Positions 33,001-46,814 of a stretch of 64,000 nt of DNA are shown here, piece after piece (position 1 is the stretch's first letter; each line of letters starts with the position of its first letter). The translations under genes were made by a program, and so were the position numbers. The stretch comes from Ooceraea biroi. Its lineage: Eukaryota > Arthropoda > Insecta > Hymenoptera > Formicidae. The stretch is taken from contig NC_039506.1 in NCBI RefSeq assembly GCF_003672135.1, forward strand, positions 11,098,001 through 11,162,000, given 5' to 3'. The notes below the pieces were generated by a model that was not told the origin of the DNA, made no database searches, and was given only the letters and a program-made list of their open reading frames with translations.

Positions 33001-36000
33001 TGAAGTCATCTATAGACGCACTAGAAGAATAAAATATCGTTCTCTTAAACTTCGTCATGGACGAAGAATCAATAAAGTTGTAAAGTCAAAAGTAGTCTTT
33101 GAAGAAACATGTGTGCAAGTTACATGCGCAAGATTCACTTTAACGACTGCGTATGCTTACAAAGCGCAGCTCGCGCGAGATTTACAGTTTGTACACTTAT
33201 ACCATGTAACATATTTATGTAAAGTTGGTTGTGCGCTGTCTGAAGTCTTCGAATATGACGTATCATTATATGTACCTGTACTATACGTACAATATACCGA
33301 CCGTTATTACTCCGGATAATAATAGTTACCACGTACCTGCAGAAATAATCGGAAATCTAGTTGACCTACGTGCGGATGTGAGATCTGCCGGCAAAATAAC
33401 TACTATGTAGAATCGAAAATGGTATTGAGCCGCTCCATAAGTAATGCGAGTATCTCGCATTACTTTTGGAGATTTTTTTGCAAACAAAACGGAAGCCTTG
33501 CTCTTGCCCGAGGCGCGTAACTGCGCTTTCGTACGTTCGAAATCGAAAAATAGCGATAGCGATCTGAGGGAAAACTCACATTATTCATGGCGCGGCCCAA
33601 TATATCGCATTACATAAAATATATCTGGCTTAATTAATTAATTATGTCTCAATGTAATTAATTAATTAAAATCCTGGTGCCTGGGAATAAACGTTCTTAA
33701 AGCTATTTTACCTACGTAGTAATAATCTAAAAATAACAAATGTAAAAAGATATTTTAATTACGGGAAATTTCTCTCTATCGAGCGAACGCGTTATTTTCT
33801 CTCTCGCTTTCCCGCAGTAGCGCACTTTGCCATGCAACATTCTATAGACACGCTGCGATATATGCAACGGATTAAAAATTTATGCCTCTCGTGGGTCGCA
33901 GGCGTTGTATTACGATGTACGATCTTCTATATTCGCGGGGATAGAAATAAAATTAACCGAACAATCGACTTATAATAGAGGCCAGATGTTTACGTTGTGC
34001 TATCTTTCCTATGAACGTCAATCAAAAGGAGTTCCGAGCGGTCTTGTTTGTTCGGCAGGTATTCCTATCGATGCTCCCATTCCCAAAATACTTTCGTCGT
34101 GAATACGCGCGGATTTTATTAATCCGCCGAAATGGAAAGTGGGCAAACATTATGTTTTTCAGTAAAAAATTTCGCAATACGCATTGTACATGCGTATTGC
34201 ATCACAACTGTAATGCCTCCAAATTTAACATTCATTTGAGAGTAATAAAATGAATAATGATTTCGCATTTATAAATCAATGTATTAACAAAGAATGATCT
34301 AGAGAATAATTTCCTTGTTTTAGTCTTATTCGCTTTATCCGAATGGAAATTACGTTTATGAGGATAAAAGTAAATAAGAAACGAATTTCCTCTGTAATCT
34401 TCTACGTTCCTTTCTAAGTATTACACGAAGGTGACTTCTTACCAATTGAACAATAGACAACCGTTTTTACTTTCGAAGATTACTTTCAACTGTACACTAA
34501 AGTTTGAAACACGTGTACTCTCATTGTCGAACTCGTGTACTCGTTAAAAACTGTTTGCAAAAAATGACCTTAGCATTAAAGTTTTGGCATTCAATAACGC
34601 GCATCCATGCTAGGGTAAGTTTTAGAAATATTTTAATAAAACACCTATCATGTGAAAACTGGAATGTAAATGAAGAATCGAAATACATTTCTCTTAATCA
34701 GCGCAATGTTTATGCTAAATCAATAAATTTATTTCTAACCTTCTTACACATCGTGTATCTAATAGAAATTAATGTTTCTATCCTTTCACGTATAATGTAT
34801 TTACAGTAAACAAATATGATAATTATATAAAATATTAAGCAATATTAGAATTTTTATATAATACATAATAAATAAATGAAGAATATAATTTACTTTTTAA
34901 CATGGCAATATCATTAAAAAGTTAACACTCGATTCTAGTTTAGAAAATATACTCGTTACTTCTCATTTTACAAATTTCATTTCCTACATTTGTTTCTATT
35001 CCTCAAATATTTTGAAATACTTTGAAAATTCTAAGAAATTTCCGAATAAAATATCACGTAAAATCGCGTCATTCTTTTTAAAGAATTATCATCGCGAAAG
35101 TACGTAATCGGACGGATCATTTATCATAAACTTTCATACATGTAACTTTCATGTAGCATATATCTCGAACAGGATTCCGCTTTCTTATATTATAAGTCCG
35201 ATTATTTGTTCATGATCTCACGAGAAAATCGCACGTGATCCCGATATTCTCGATATCATTGCCAACACGGATAAATAAAATCGAAGCATTACTACGTGAA
35301 GTTGGCAACCTCGAATCTTCATGAAATTTGTAGCTTAGAAAAGATCAATTCCATTACTACTTTGAAACAAAAATGCATAAAAATGTGAGAAGCGTAAATA
35401 ATCGCGAAGCCTCGTGTATTTCCCAAGTATCTAAAAACTAGAAATATTAGTTGTACGGAAGTTTAATTTTTAATTTTAATTTTAATGTGACAACGAATCT
35501 CTTTCAATATAATCGACTAGAGAATATTTCTGTTTTCTATGTTGATCAACTTCGTAATAAAATTCCGTTCTGTTTAACTTTCCACTCTTCCTCATTTTTT
35601 TGCCAAGATGTGTGAACTCATTCTTTACCGAGTGTACAGGAGGTACACAACAGTGCTACTGAAAACGGATATTTCGACACTTTTTCGACGTTGGTTAAAT
35701 CACGGAAGAGAAATGAAAAGGTTCCAGATACCAAAGCGACCGGCGCAGCCGGTCTCGCCGAACGCGAACGCACTTACGAAGAAGGCCGCATGAAACCCGG
35801 AATCAATAGCGGACGGCGGATGTACGGACGGGCGGACGGACGCGGACACGGCGGGGCGAGAGAGCCGCGCGCGCGAGCCAGGACGAGAACGCTGACGACG
35901 AAACGCGCGAAAATCGGTGTTCACTTTACTTGCACGCCGCCGATACGGCAATTAATGATTTTCTGGTCTTTTACCATATTGGGCTACACATTCAAATTGC

Positions 36001-38738
36001 AGAAGACCAATTTTTCCTACGATATGTTTGTTCCCCCACATCGTAAAATCTGCCGTTGATGGAATAGAATTAAGTAGTGTACTGAGAACAAGAGTGCACT
36101 TTTCGGTTTGTACGAGGATACCGGGCAGATTCTGAACCCCTACCTCCATTGTCGTGTCTTAAAGTGTCGACTGAATCGACTGAGTCAAGTAAGAAATCAC
36201 GTAAATCAAGCGATCGTTTGTCCTTTTCAACGATAAAGAGATACGCGAATTGCTCCGAGAAACATTTTTGAGTCGAGATATTGCCTTTACACACAGGCTA
36301 CAATGCTGTGTAAATCTATTGAGGAAAACCGACTCGAACGACCACCCAACAAGACAAAGAAAATTTTAAGTTATGGAAAATCTTGTCAGAGAGAGACGTA
36401 TTCCATATCTGATTTGTATTACGCCGTTCCATTTCCAAGATCAACGTACAAATTGCTTAGCTCATCGTCATCCGGAATTGCTCTCTTTCCTACTCTTTTT
36501 ACCATCAGCGATTGGTCAAGATCACCAGATCGGCAAATTCCAACACACAAGATGAAGCAAAATAAACATTCTTTTGCTTAGCAATATTTCTCTCTTTCTA
36601 GGATATTGTTACTTCTACGTTTGCAAAATCTCTAATGTAGATAATGCACGTGAAATTTCCACGGGCTGCAATTCCTTGCAATTTAAACTCGTTCGGATAC
36701 AAAGAGATACGAAGAAACACATGAACATACATATGCACGCGATGTTTTTCACAATTATCGCAATTCGCAGGAATAGATCACCTCCTCTTCGTTGCCTATC
36801 AAAGTTCATTCCGAGTGCAACCGAAGAAATTTCAATGTATCTCATTGTTTCAATATATTATCGATTGCGATCGTAACTTCTAACCGACAGTGGGTTCTTT
36901 CACAATGTTACGAGCGAGGTGTAATCATCATGAAATCTCTTAATTTAATAAGAAACATGTCTGTCAAAGTTTCTTAAATTATCGTAATTACATTAGATAT
37001 TCGATTTATTGATGATACCACTTTGTCAATTAAAGGTTATTCTTGTCGAGATCTCTCAATGAAGAACGGCGTGTTCGATACGCAATTTTCGATGATTGCG
37101 AGAAAATCAACGGAATACGTGCCAAGAAAGAAACAACAAAGATAGATCAGTTGCCAACATCGGACGGAGAGAGAAAACCATAAAGCCCGTTTTTCTTAAG
37201 ATGAATACGTTGCGCGAAAGAACAGCAAACGAATGCTAAAAACAGACGCAGATTTCATTATATAAAAGTTTCCTTGGTGACTCATGAGAGAGAACACCTT
37301 AAAAATTGTTCTACGATTCGAAAACTATCTAAAAAGGTATTTTTCTACATAAAAAAACGAAAAATATTAAAGCTCGCAAATACATATCTAGTTAAGTAGA
37401 AAAAGTATGCGAAGATATAATTGAAAAGAACAGATTCCCGCGTTTAGAGTCGGCTGGAAAAGTTGTCAAAAGTGCCGCGTGGCCATTTGGTCGGACCAAG
37501 TACATATATATAGATACATACATATATATATATATATATTTCTCTCTTTCTTTCTCTCTCCACATTATAGTCAACCGCTCGTTTGCCGCGCGCGCGAAAG
37601 CGGCCGAAAGGCCAGCAAGCAAGAGGAAAGAAGAGGGAAGGGTGCAGAGCGAGGTCGTCGCGTTTCGGGCTACGTATACCTACTACTACAACGCGATACA
37701 AAGGTGTAAACGCCATCCCGTTACCGGATAGCCGGTTCTTAGATTGAGACTGTCCGACGTAGATTCGATCTGCGAAACAGAAGGCCTGCATCGGTCTCAG
37801 AGTCTTCCGTTTGTAATTTTAGCTAAATCCGATTCACTGTGTCTCTAAACTTGTAACAAGACAGAGTAATTGCCTTATTTCGTTTCCCAATTTGATATTT
37901 AAGAATGAAAAGACACGGCGAGCTCAAGCGAGTTGATTGCCAATCGTCGTGCTTTTTTGGTCGCCCGCCTGTTCATTGAGAGGACGCCGGACACAAATAC
38001 CCAAATGTACACGATACATGAATCGAAAACTGGGCATCTGGGTAACGGGAAGGCATTTATGAGAACGCCCAAAGTGTCACGAAGGCATAAAAGAGGAGAA
38101 AACGACGTGGCGCGGCGCTTCGAGGAAAAAGGCCGTTCGAAAAAGGGAAACTTTTCGTGTTTGAGGGGGCGGTGCTATGTCGTACTCGTACTTCGCAACA
38201 TACCGGGGACATAACGGGGGGCGTGGACGTTTGCGTAGTAATGGGCGAAAGATGTTGCTGCTGCTGCTGCTGTTGTTGCTGCTGACCCTGCAATTGCTGA
38301 TGCAGGTTGTTCTGAGCGGCGGCGGCGTCCATGACTCCGCCTGGATACCACCACTGTACGCCGGGCGGTGCGGAAGGTGTGCCGGGTACACCGGCAGCAC
38401 CGGCGCCACCGCCACCACCGGTACCCGCACCGCCGCCACCACCGGCAGCGACGGCGCCTTGTCCAGGACCAGGCGCCGTTCCGAGCCTATAATCGTATCC
38501 TCCCCTCATGCACGCGGCGCCGCCGCCGACCGGCGTGGACGTCGACACCGGACTCGACGCCGTGCCGGTGGTGGCCGGATTCTGGAAGCTGGAGGCCATT
38601 TTGTAGGAGAAGAGCTGTTGGCTCGCTGCGGCGGCAGTACTTCGGACGATATCTGGATGGTGTTGCGACTGCTGTTGCTGTTGAGCGAGTTGCTGCTGCT
38701 GCTGTTGATTCATCAGATGCTGATGCAGATTTTGCTGC

Positions 38739-38785
<47 letters not shown>

Positions 38786-38902
38786 ATCGGTCGAGACGGC
38801 GTTCAAGCTCGAAGGCCACCAGGCGGCACCGCCAGAGGCATCCTCTCGGTTACCCGGGCTCGCGGTGCCCCAGCCACCGGCCACGCGGTGGTGTTCCGAC
38901 AT
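30055..38902 (-). CDS. Dsp1: Dorsal switch protein 1, HMGB-type protein with two HMG boxes, five exons
   Basis: Exons from the 5' end: 38204-38902, 31788-32000, 30789-30952, 30363-30537 and 30055-30174. Phases agree, giving 456 residues. The N-terminal 233 residues are low-complexity, with a glutamine run from about residue 40, a second one near residue 210, and Gly/Ala-rich sequence between. HMG box A starts at about residue 262 (PRGRMTAYAFFVQTC) and box B at about 352 (APKRSLSAFFWFCNDERGK). A short acidic tail (SDSEEEGWKDDDE) ends the protein. HMGB proteins bend DNA. Fly Dsp1 assists Dorsal repression and Polycomb recruitment. The ATG at 38902 is the first in frame. The gene has a 6.2 kb intron 1. 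A paralogue with only box B lies at 52671-54946. Confidence 0.95.
32001..38203 (-). other. Dsp1: Dsp1 intron 1 (6.2 kb)
   Basis: The intron runs from a GTATGT donor next to 38204 to a TTTCAG acceptor at 32001. It is mostly AT-rich with no recognisable nested gene. It contains a CpG-rich island near 35690-35930 and another at 37450-37720. A perfect 12-base hairpin lies at 33439-33465. Microsatellites flank the 3' side of exon 1. Confidence 0.7.
35690..35930. promoter_or_regulatory. CpG-rich island inside Dsp1 intron 1
   Basis: About 240 bases are strikingly GC- and CpG-rich within AT-rich intron sequence, including CGGACGGGCGGACGGACG-type runs. No splice-consistent exon was recognised. An alternative Dsp1 promoter or enhancer is possible, by inference from composition only. 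Confidence 0.3.
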
Positions 38903-41000
38903 ATCGGACACGCAAGTACGTCCGTTTGTCCGTCACCTCAGTCTCTCGTTTTACCCACTGGTGGGCACCACACGGCGAGAGAAAGAAGGATGCACGGAGG
39001 AATTGCGCGCACACATGCACGCGCTAGCGTTCCCTTTCTCTCACTCCCTCTCTCTCTCTCTCTCTCTTTCTCTCCCTCCCTCACTCTCTTTATCTCTTTC
39101 TCTCTCTAGTACTCACACGCACACGCGCGCGCTCGCACGCTCATACTCGGTAACATCTCGCGTGCACGCACAGTGCACACAACGGTGTGACTATCTCTCT
39201 CTCCCTCTCTCTCTCTCTCTTTCTCGGTCGTGCACGAAGAAGAAGTCTGTCTCACATTCGCGCACTTGGGAACTCGCTAGTACCAACGCTTAGGTGTCGG
39301 ATAGGAGAGACCACGCACCGCACGCACGCACGCGTTCAATGCGTTCTTCACTGTCACACGACACTGTCGCGTTCAGCCGGCCGATGGTGGTTGCACTACC
39401 ACAAATACCAAACACCGTGTTATACGTTGCTCGTGGTCATTTCCACACGACAATGACCACCGCGTTCGTCTTGCCCTCTCGTTTGATAAGTGCGTAGAAC
39501 GTGTGTCGCGAGCGCGCGCTTAGTTCAGTTCCCGTGAATATTCGTACGGTACGTTATACTTGGGATGCGGTCTACTCGACGCTACGCTCGACCGTTCGTT
39601 AGCTCCGTGAGTAGGTACGGCGGCGGGTAGAAGAGGCAAGCGGGCGGGTGGGTAGGGGAGGGCGCTCTCTCTCTCCCCCTCTAGCTCTTTCTTTTTCCCT
39701 CTGTCTCCCCACCATCGACGACGAGAAGCAACGACGTCGAACGCTCACGACGCTTCGTCTCTCTTTCTCTCCCGCCTTCTTTCCTTCCCTTCTTTTTCTT
39801 CGTCTCTCTCTCTGTCTCCCTCAAGCCCGTTTATCTATTTCACTCCCTCCCACTGTACTGTCCCGTGGCGAGACCCGCTCGTTCGACGGCCACGGTGGTT
39901 CCTTCTTCCAACAGCGGCGTCGTCGAAGGATACGGATATATAATACTCCGCGTCCTTGATATAATGTTGGAGCTCGATACAACAGTAATAAAATTTCGAC
40001 GAAAACAACGATGATATACAGCGTCTATGACGCTTAAGCGCGACGCAAGAGGCGCATCACGCGCGTCTACAGGAGTTTCCTATCGCGCGTTACACGCACA
40101 CGGCTCGCGATTCGCGGCGATTCGGCGGCTTGGCTTGGTTTAGCTTGGTTTGGCGCGGCGCGACGCGACGCGAAGCGAAGCGACGCCGGCACGTCCGACG
40201 AGCACGCCGCTGACGATGACGATGGTGGCGATAGTAGTGGTATTAGTAGCAACAGCAGCCCGTAGTGGTAGTAGTAGTAATAGCTTTTTCACATTGGAGA
40301 AGCATACGCGCGCGCGAGACTCGCTTCTCTCTTGCCTCTACCGACTCACTACACGCGACGTCGCACACACAGAGGGCGAACCTGGCGAGAACGGACCGCC
40401 TGGACGCGCTCATACGATCTCTCTTTCTCTCTTTCCCTGTTCCTCTCTTTCTCTCTCCTTCTCTCAGTTTTCCCTGCCGCCCTCCCCACTACCCTCTACC
40501 GGCTGTCTCGTTCGCCGCTTCTCGCCATCTCTATCCTTCTTTCTGTCCCTCTCTTTCTCTCTGTCTCTCTCGCTTGTACACCCGTACCAGTTTAGCCTTC
40601 CTTCCAGCGGACGCCGGCAAACTCGCGACGTTGCCAAGCACGCTTTCACCCGCCCGCTCACAAAGGAGAACCTAAGCGCGCCGGCCAATCGAACGGCGTC
40701 ATGCCGCCGGTGGGGATGGCGGGAGTCTACCACCGTTGCGCTACAGGCAACGTCGCTTTCTCCTCTTCCGTTCGTTCTCTCTCCGTTCGTAGAGAATTCG
40801 AGAGAGCCGCGCGCTATAGTCCCTCGCGTAAGATATTGAAAGAGGGGAGGAGTGGGATGCAGAGGGGTACAACGACTGCGAACCCTTCTCTACCCTTGAA
40901 ACTCGAGGTCAACTTTTAGGCAGAGAAAGAGAAGCACGCGGAAAGAAAAGGAAAAAAAGAGAGGAGAGACGTATCTACCGCGACCGACTGGTTGATTCCT
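38903..41000 (-). promoter_or_regulatory. Dsp1 promoter and CT-rich 5' region
   Basis: About 2 kb upstream of the Dsp1 start is CpG-rich and contains long CT tracts on the plus strand, for example at 39040-39110 and 39195-39225. On the minus strand these are GA-rich, like GAGA-factor binding tracts at insect promoters. Long open frames on the plus strand are explained by the biased composition. Non-coding 5' exons of Dsp1 may lie here but could not be fixed. Confidence 0.5.
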
Positions 41001-43695
41001 CGTTGTCGTTCTCTTTCTCTCCCCCTTTTTCGTTGTTTCTCTTTCTCTTTCTTCTCTTTTTTTTTACCCTTCTTAGTTTTGTTACACTGCTACAACGCTC
41101 TCTCGCTAACTCGGTGGAATTTGCCCCACATTGGACAAGTGACGCTTCCTGCTTTTCGTTCGTCGTACGCCCTTTTTCCCGCTCGTACGTACGCGCAAGG
41201 ATGAGGACACGCGTCGTTATCCTTACCGACCGGCGGCGAACCGCTCCTTGTCGGTCGATACGGAAGAACCTTCAAAGGCACCGAAATTTCTCATTCCGCG
41301 AAGAATGTCCCCCCAAGGATCAACTACGCGGACCTGAATCATGCTCCAACGAAACGGAACGGATCAGAGTCGGTTTACGTACAAACTCGACTAGTTATGT
41401 GAAGTATCGCACACCACCTTGAAAGAAATATTTTTCGTAAAATTTCACGTAAAATCATTAGAATTTTCAGCATAGTTTCGGATCATGTCGTTAACTGCAA
41501 ATCGACCCTCACTTTAAACGGTTCGCTTGCGCCATAATCATAATTAGAAGAAAGAATACATAGATTTTTCATTATTCGAAGGGATGCAGCGTCCGATTCG
41601 CGTTACAACTTAAGGGGCGCAATGAGTTTCAATTTGTCACTGTACGGCTACTCGCTCGCTTTTTCCTTCCCTCTTGTATTGCTCATTATCTCTTTACTGA
41701 TCAACAGTCGCAAGAATGTGACGCGCGCGCGCGCTGCTCTTGACGATGTATCCTCACGTCATACTAATTTCCTCGCGATCTCGCTTGTGAAGTTGCGAAT
41801 ATCGTGAATTCCGACTCGCGCGAACCGGATAGAGAAGCTGGCCGATCGACGGCCTCGGGGGAATGGCCGAAATTTTTCCTGACCCCTCCCTCCCCGAGAG
41901 CGCGTTGCTCTTTTCTTTTTCTTTCTGTTTCTCTCTTTCTCTATCTTTGATAGAAAGATGAAATGAAAATGTATATCGCGGAACCTGTGCGTCGGACCTG
42001 TCCTCCCTATCCCTCCTACTACCTCGCAATCCCCTCCTCCCCTCTTCCGCCCCCCCCCCCCGAGCAACCCTTGCCGTCGTGAGGCGGCGGGTGAGTCGGT
42101 GCGGGTAACCCGGCGCGAATCGAAGAGAGAGGAGAAGAGAACCGGGTCCGGGTCAATAAGACGCATGAGCGAAAGAGACAGGGAAAGCGAGGGAGACAGA
42201 GGTAGCGGTGGCGTTGTCGAGGTTAGAGGGGACGAAGAGAACGAGGAGAAGACGCAGGAGAGGGGATGTACAAGCGCGAGAGAGGTGAGAGGGATGGAGG
42301 CACAAGAAAGACGAAGAGAGACAAAGCCATCGCGCATTCCCAGGTTCCAGCATTGGCAACTTAACGAACGGACATACGTATACATTTACGTACGAAAATG
42401 TTGAAACCAGCGAATTTCTAGCAGAATGAGACAAAAAGGAAAAGAAATAAGAGATTACAAAATACAGAGAATAGAGTACACCAAGGAAACGAGACGATGG
42501 AATGGAGATCCTTCGTTTACGTTGGTAGCGATCGAGCCGGACTAACCGATCTACTCGAAATATACTTGTATATTGCGCCCGAAAAAACGCCAACTTTCAT
42601 AATTCGGAATATATTTTCGACTCGACAAAAAACCAAATTATCTACAGCTGTCTAATATAGATTTCATTGGATATCATATCGCTAGAAAAATTTCAATAAA
42701 TTTGAAATATTCAAGTCATATCTGTAAGGATAAATGTATTGCTAAAAGATATACTTGGTATAAAAATGCGTCTTTTGATATCTTTTCGATTGCTTCGATT
42801 GAGATAAGAATTTGTTGTTAAATTTCGAGAGAATCAATCCTAAATCGTAGATGTGCAAAGGAAACCGATGTGTGTATATGTGCGTGTTACGCATTTGATT
42901 TGTACGTTTGTGGTGTACATCTCTGTGCGTGTATCTTACATATGTTGCGCATTTGCTTTTTCGTAATGTATCGTAATTCTTTATCTAATATAATGCGTTT
43001 GCGAGCGGCCACGCGAGACAGAAACGGTGGAATCACAATGGCGGGAACCCTCCGAAATGTACCATCTGCCTTTCGAAAGCTTCGAATCGTGCCATGTGGC
43101 AGTACAATTGTCGCGCCCTGTCGGTGCGCTTTTTACCATGCAATTGAAACAAAATACGGCAACACGTACGTTTTGACCGAGTTGAAATTTAATTGTCAAA
43201 TGCTTCTTAATCCGCCATTGCTCAAATGATTGCTCATGACTTAAAAAATAAGAGAAAACCTGCTTCGTATAATTAAGAGAAACTTGCAATTAAATATTAC
43301 AGAATAACGTTTCTAATCGTTGTTCTAAACTAGTTTTGCGCGAAATTCCAATAATTCCGTCAAAAAAGCGTAATTGCGACATGATTTCAGTAAAAAGATT
43401 TTTAAGCAAATATTTTACAATATAAAAGCAACAAGATATAGAATATGCGCGTATTTTATTTATATGTCGGTGATGCAATTTTTCTCCATTCCTAATTTTA
43501 AATTCTAATTCTTGGCACATCCGACGGAAAATCGTTTATCCAAAACGAATGAAGAAGTAAAACTGCGAGAAGCGGGGAGATATGCGATTTGTTCCAACTA
43601 AGTTTTGCTTTTGTGGATAATCGATCGAGAAGATATTGCGCATCGAGTAAGAAACAAATATTTGCGGCTGTGTTTCCCTTTACGTAGACTATAGT

Positions 43696-44198
43696 CAGTG
43701 TTGCGTTTAACTTGAAATAATCTAGATACAGATTTGATAAAACATATGAGCATGCATCTCAGATAAGAGAAAGATAATTCCGGTTCGAGTGTATCTAGGT
43801 AAAAGATGAATTAGTTAAGTGTTTTATCTAGATACTTTTAAGATATTATTTAAAACAATTTAAAATATATAAAAATAATACACTCGAGGCAACTACGGAA
43901 AATAGAGATATATTTCAATAGTGATACATTACATATAATAAGAATATTATATATAATGTATTAACAGTGTTTTAATAGGCTTTTATCGAATAGGCGATAT
44001 TTTTTGAGAAAAATTGCACTCAGTGCGCACTGATTACGTTATCTTAGATGTTTCATAAAATATATTCATAATATATTACTTTTCTTATCTGAGATACAGA
44101 TAAAGATGCCACATATTTTAATTATATAAATAAAAGATCAAATAAACAATGATCGCATCTAGATGAAAATCTGAATAATTGTATCTAGATAAACACTG
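43696..44198. mobile_element. hAT-like MITE with imperfect 8 bp target duplication
   Basis: The element starts CAGTGTT and ends AACACTG, the hAT-type terminal pattern. Subterminal blocks (CTAGATACAGAT and TGTATCTAGAT) are also inverted. The flanking octamers are ACTATAGT (43688-43695) and ACCATACT (44199-44206), agreeing at six of eight positions, as expected for an aged 8 bp duplication. It has no coding potential. Confidence 0.65.
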
Positions 44199-44224
44199 AC
44201 CATACTCTACATTGCGTGCTGTGT

Positions 44225-44330
44225 ATTTTTAAGCTTGGTTAAAGCTCGTATATGAGTTTTTAAGTTTTTTCTGTGTATGAGTTTTTAGGTTTTTTCTGTG
44301 TATAAGTTTTTAAGCTTGGTTAAAGCTCGT
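44225..44330. repeat. Tandem repeat with 25 bp units between duplicated 24-mers
   Basis: Two 25-base units (ATGAGTTTTTAAGTTTTTTC and five more bases; the second copy has one G for A) are followed by a partial third. They are bracketed by two copies of TTTTTAAGCTTGGTTAAAGC plus CTCGT. The arrangement looks like slippage or unequal exchange. Confidence 0.75.
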
Positions 44331-45714
44331 GAATGTTTGCAAGGCTCGAAGCCACCGCGAAGTTCAATATCGTGATGTACACTTGAATACTCATTTATAA
44401 ACAAGCTGTCTCGGATCAACAGTAGAGATTACTATTAAAAACCGAGAATAGGATGCGTGTCGTTGAGACACAAGCCATAAAATTCTCTTCATGATAATAA
44501 TAGCCTTATGGATATAGCACACACACACACGCGTTTCTTCTTTTCTATTACTAACATTTTTAACAATCTTCACGTCAAACTATTCTTTGCGAGTCAGTCG
44601 TCACGTTTTCCATGTTACGGAAAATAAATCCACTGATTGTAACTTGTTCACTTGAGAGAGTAGTTTTGCTTGTCCATCACAACCTAATTTGATTACGGAA
44701 TTACACTACATTGCGCCATTTCGGTTCCGATTTCGTGAACATCACACGTTCATTAATCGCGTGAATATAGAAACCTTTTTTACACGAGATTTTTGTGTTC
44801 TTTTAGCTGCATTCTTACACTTACGTTACGTTACATTTAAGATAAGAAAGTAAAAATGACAAGTGATAAGTAGAAACGAAAAATTTACAAGATAATTTAT
44901 GACAGTTTCAATTCCAACTTGTTTAATTTTAATAATTTAATTTGCAAAATTAGAGATTCACGTCTGTTACATCTGTAACGGTCTTCCCATGAATAAAACT
45001 CTACCACACAATGGAAGATTCACACGTTAGTGTATACATATTCATTGAAAAACAGAATACCAATATTTCTTGAATATCACACGTTCTGCAATGCCCTCTA
45101 CGAAAATTATCACAAACTAAAATACAGCAAACTATACCGAGTTCTTACGTGTGTATATATTTATATATATATGTATAATTAATCATTCATTAACGAGAGA
45201 GAAAGAAAAACGATCGAAAGTGTAAGGCAAATGCAGTCAAAAAGTATGAACCTATGGTGTCACGAAAACGGAAAACATTTATTTCGGACGCGCGAGAGAT
45301 CACGTCGGACGACGACTGGTGGATCGAATAAAAACGTCAAGCGAGTCAACTGACGACACGCTCGCTTTTGGCGCCTCCACTGCCGTCGCACGATCAAGTC
45401 ACGTCCAGACTCGTACACGTTAAAAAAATGCCCCGCATAGCGGAGCGACGCTTTACGTAAAAATATATCGCTAACACACTGCGTACGTACCGCGTATTTA
45501 TCAGGATATCAGTCAGGATTCGCGCGGCACAGTGACGGCTGACAACCGATACGTGGCCGTAATGTCGCAACCTACCATCGTTTCTAACGTCATGCGGCGA
45601 TGCAACGCACAATCGTGACGAGTCACAAGTCTGGATGCACCTTTATGCTACGCCGCGCATCGCGCGCGCGAGATGCACCATCGGCAAGAGAAACGCCTAC
45701 GTGTAAACACCTCT

Positions 45715-45782
45715 CTCTCTCTCTCTCTCACTCGCTCGCGCGCGCGCACACACACACACACACTCTCTCTCTCTCTCTCTTT
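45715..45782. repeat. (CT)n/(CA)n compound microsatellite
   Basis: A CT tract, a short CG-alternating tract, a CA tract and a second CT tract follow one another within the CpG-rich block. Confidence 0.85.
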
Positions 45783-46775
45783 CTTCCTCGTGTTATGTTC
45801 TTCTATCTCTCCCTCCGCTCTACTCCCGCCAACTCGCTGCTCGATCGTGAGCGCATCGCGACATTCCGCTGGCACAAACGAGCGTATATATCGCGGAGAA
45901 AAATAATTTAAGCTATGGGCGGAAGAAAGGGCGGGACGCGAGAGGAGAGAGACGCGTCGATTTTCCTCGGAAAGCTCGAGATGAGATTTTTCGTTCGCTC
46001 GCTCGCTCTCGTGACAGCTCTCGACGGAGGATCGGGGCGGCGGGAAAACGGCTGGCGGCGCGTCCCGATATGTCGCGCCATGCATGGTGAAGCGATGACC
46101 GCGCGAGAGTGCAGCTGACTTTCCGACAATGGACGCGTCTCGTGACCCCTGAGAGACCCGATCGCCGATCCGATGCATGGCAAGGCAACGAGCAACGAAA
46201 AATTGCGAGACGTCGCCTACACGTTGCACGTAGCCTTGACGTCAACGTCGTTGACGCAGCGGAGCAAACGAGCGAGGCAAGGCGAGCGAGCGGCGGCGGT
46301 GGCGGTGGCGGCGACGACCGCGACGGCGAGCGTCTCCGCGGCTCCTCAGCGATACGCGTAACCACACAGCAAAGCTCACCGTCGTTTGTTTGTCGTACGA
46401 TATCTCGATAACGCGCGACGAAACGACGTGACGGCAAGGTGTACGCGCGCGTAGCGTCCGCCCGGGCAGCCATTTGCTGTCGTGTGCTGACGGTAGTGCG
46501 GAAATAAAAGCTATACGTACGATAAACGCAGCACGGTAGCGGCCTACAACCAGCGGACACGCTCGTATTGGGCGAGCCCGGCGGCGCGGGCATACGTGCG
46601 GCGCATCCGCGCGGTATCCGCTCGATCTGTCAACGCGATTCACGAAAAATATTTGGATTTTTCTTACCTGGAACGGGATCCGCTACGGCTAAAAGGATTC
46701 TTCAGCTTCGAATATCGCGACCCCACGCCACTTGTGCGGCATACGACCAGTGTACGGGGAAAATCTCCCATTACC

Positions 46776-46814
46776 ATTGGCTTATTTCAGATAAGCCGCA
46801 AAAAGTAAGCCAAT
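46776..46814. promoter_or_regulatory. Inverted pair of CCAAT boxes
   Basis: ATTGGCTTATTT (46776-46787) and AAGTAAGCCAAT (46803-46814) form a near-palindromic pair of NF-Y type CCAAT sites, 15 bases apart, at the edge of a CpG-rich block. The spacing and flanks suggest a promoter, but no gene start was identified next to it. Confidence 0.4.

Noticed and set aside
38177..39109. 310-codon open frame on the plus strand, leucine-rich
   Set aside because: It is the complement of Dsp1 exon 1. The leucine runs are CTG repeats opposite the glutamine codons.
40067..42593. Several long overlapping frames on both strands
   Set aside because: They arise from CT/GA-rich low-complexity DNA and read Ser/Leu or Arg/Glu repeats. 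No splice-consistent exon chain was found.
45648..46593. Two overlapping minus-strand frames of 193 and 226 codons
   Set aside because: They lie in the CpG-rich block, overlap in different frames, are Arg/Ser-rich and lack any recognisable domain. Composition explains their length.
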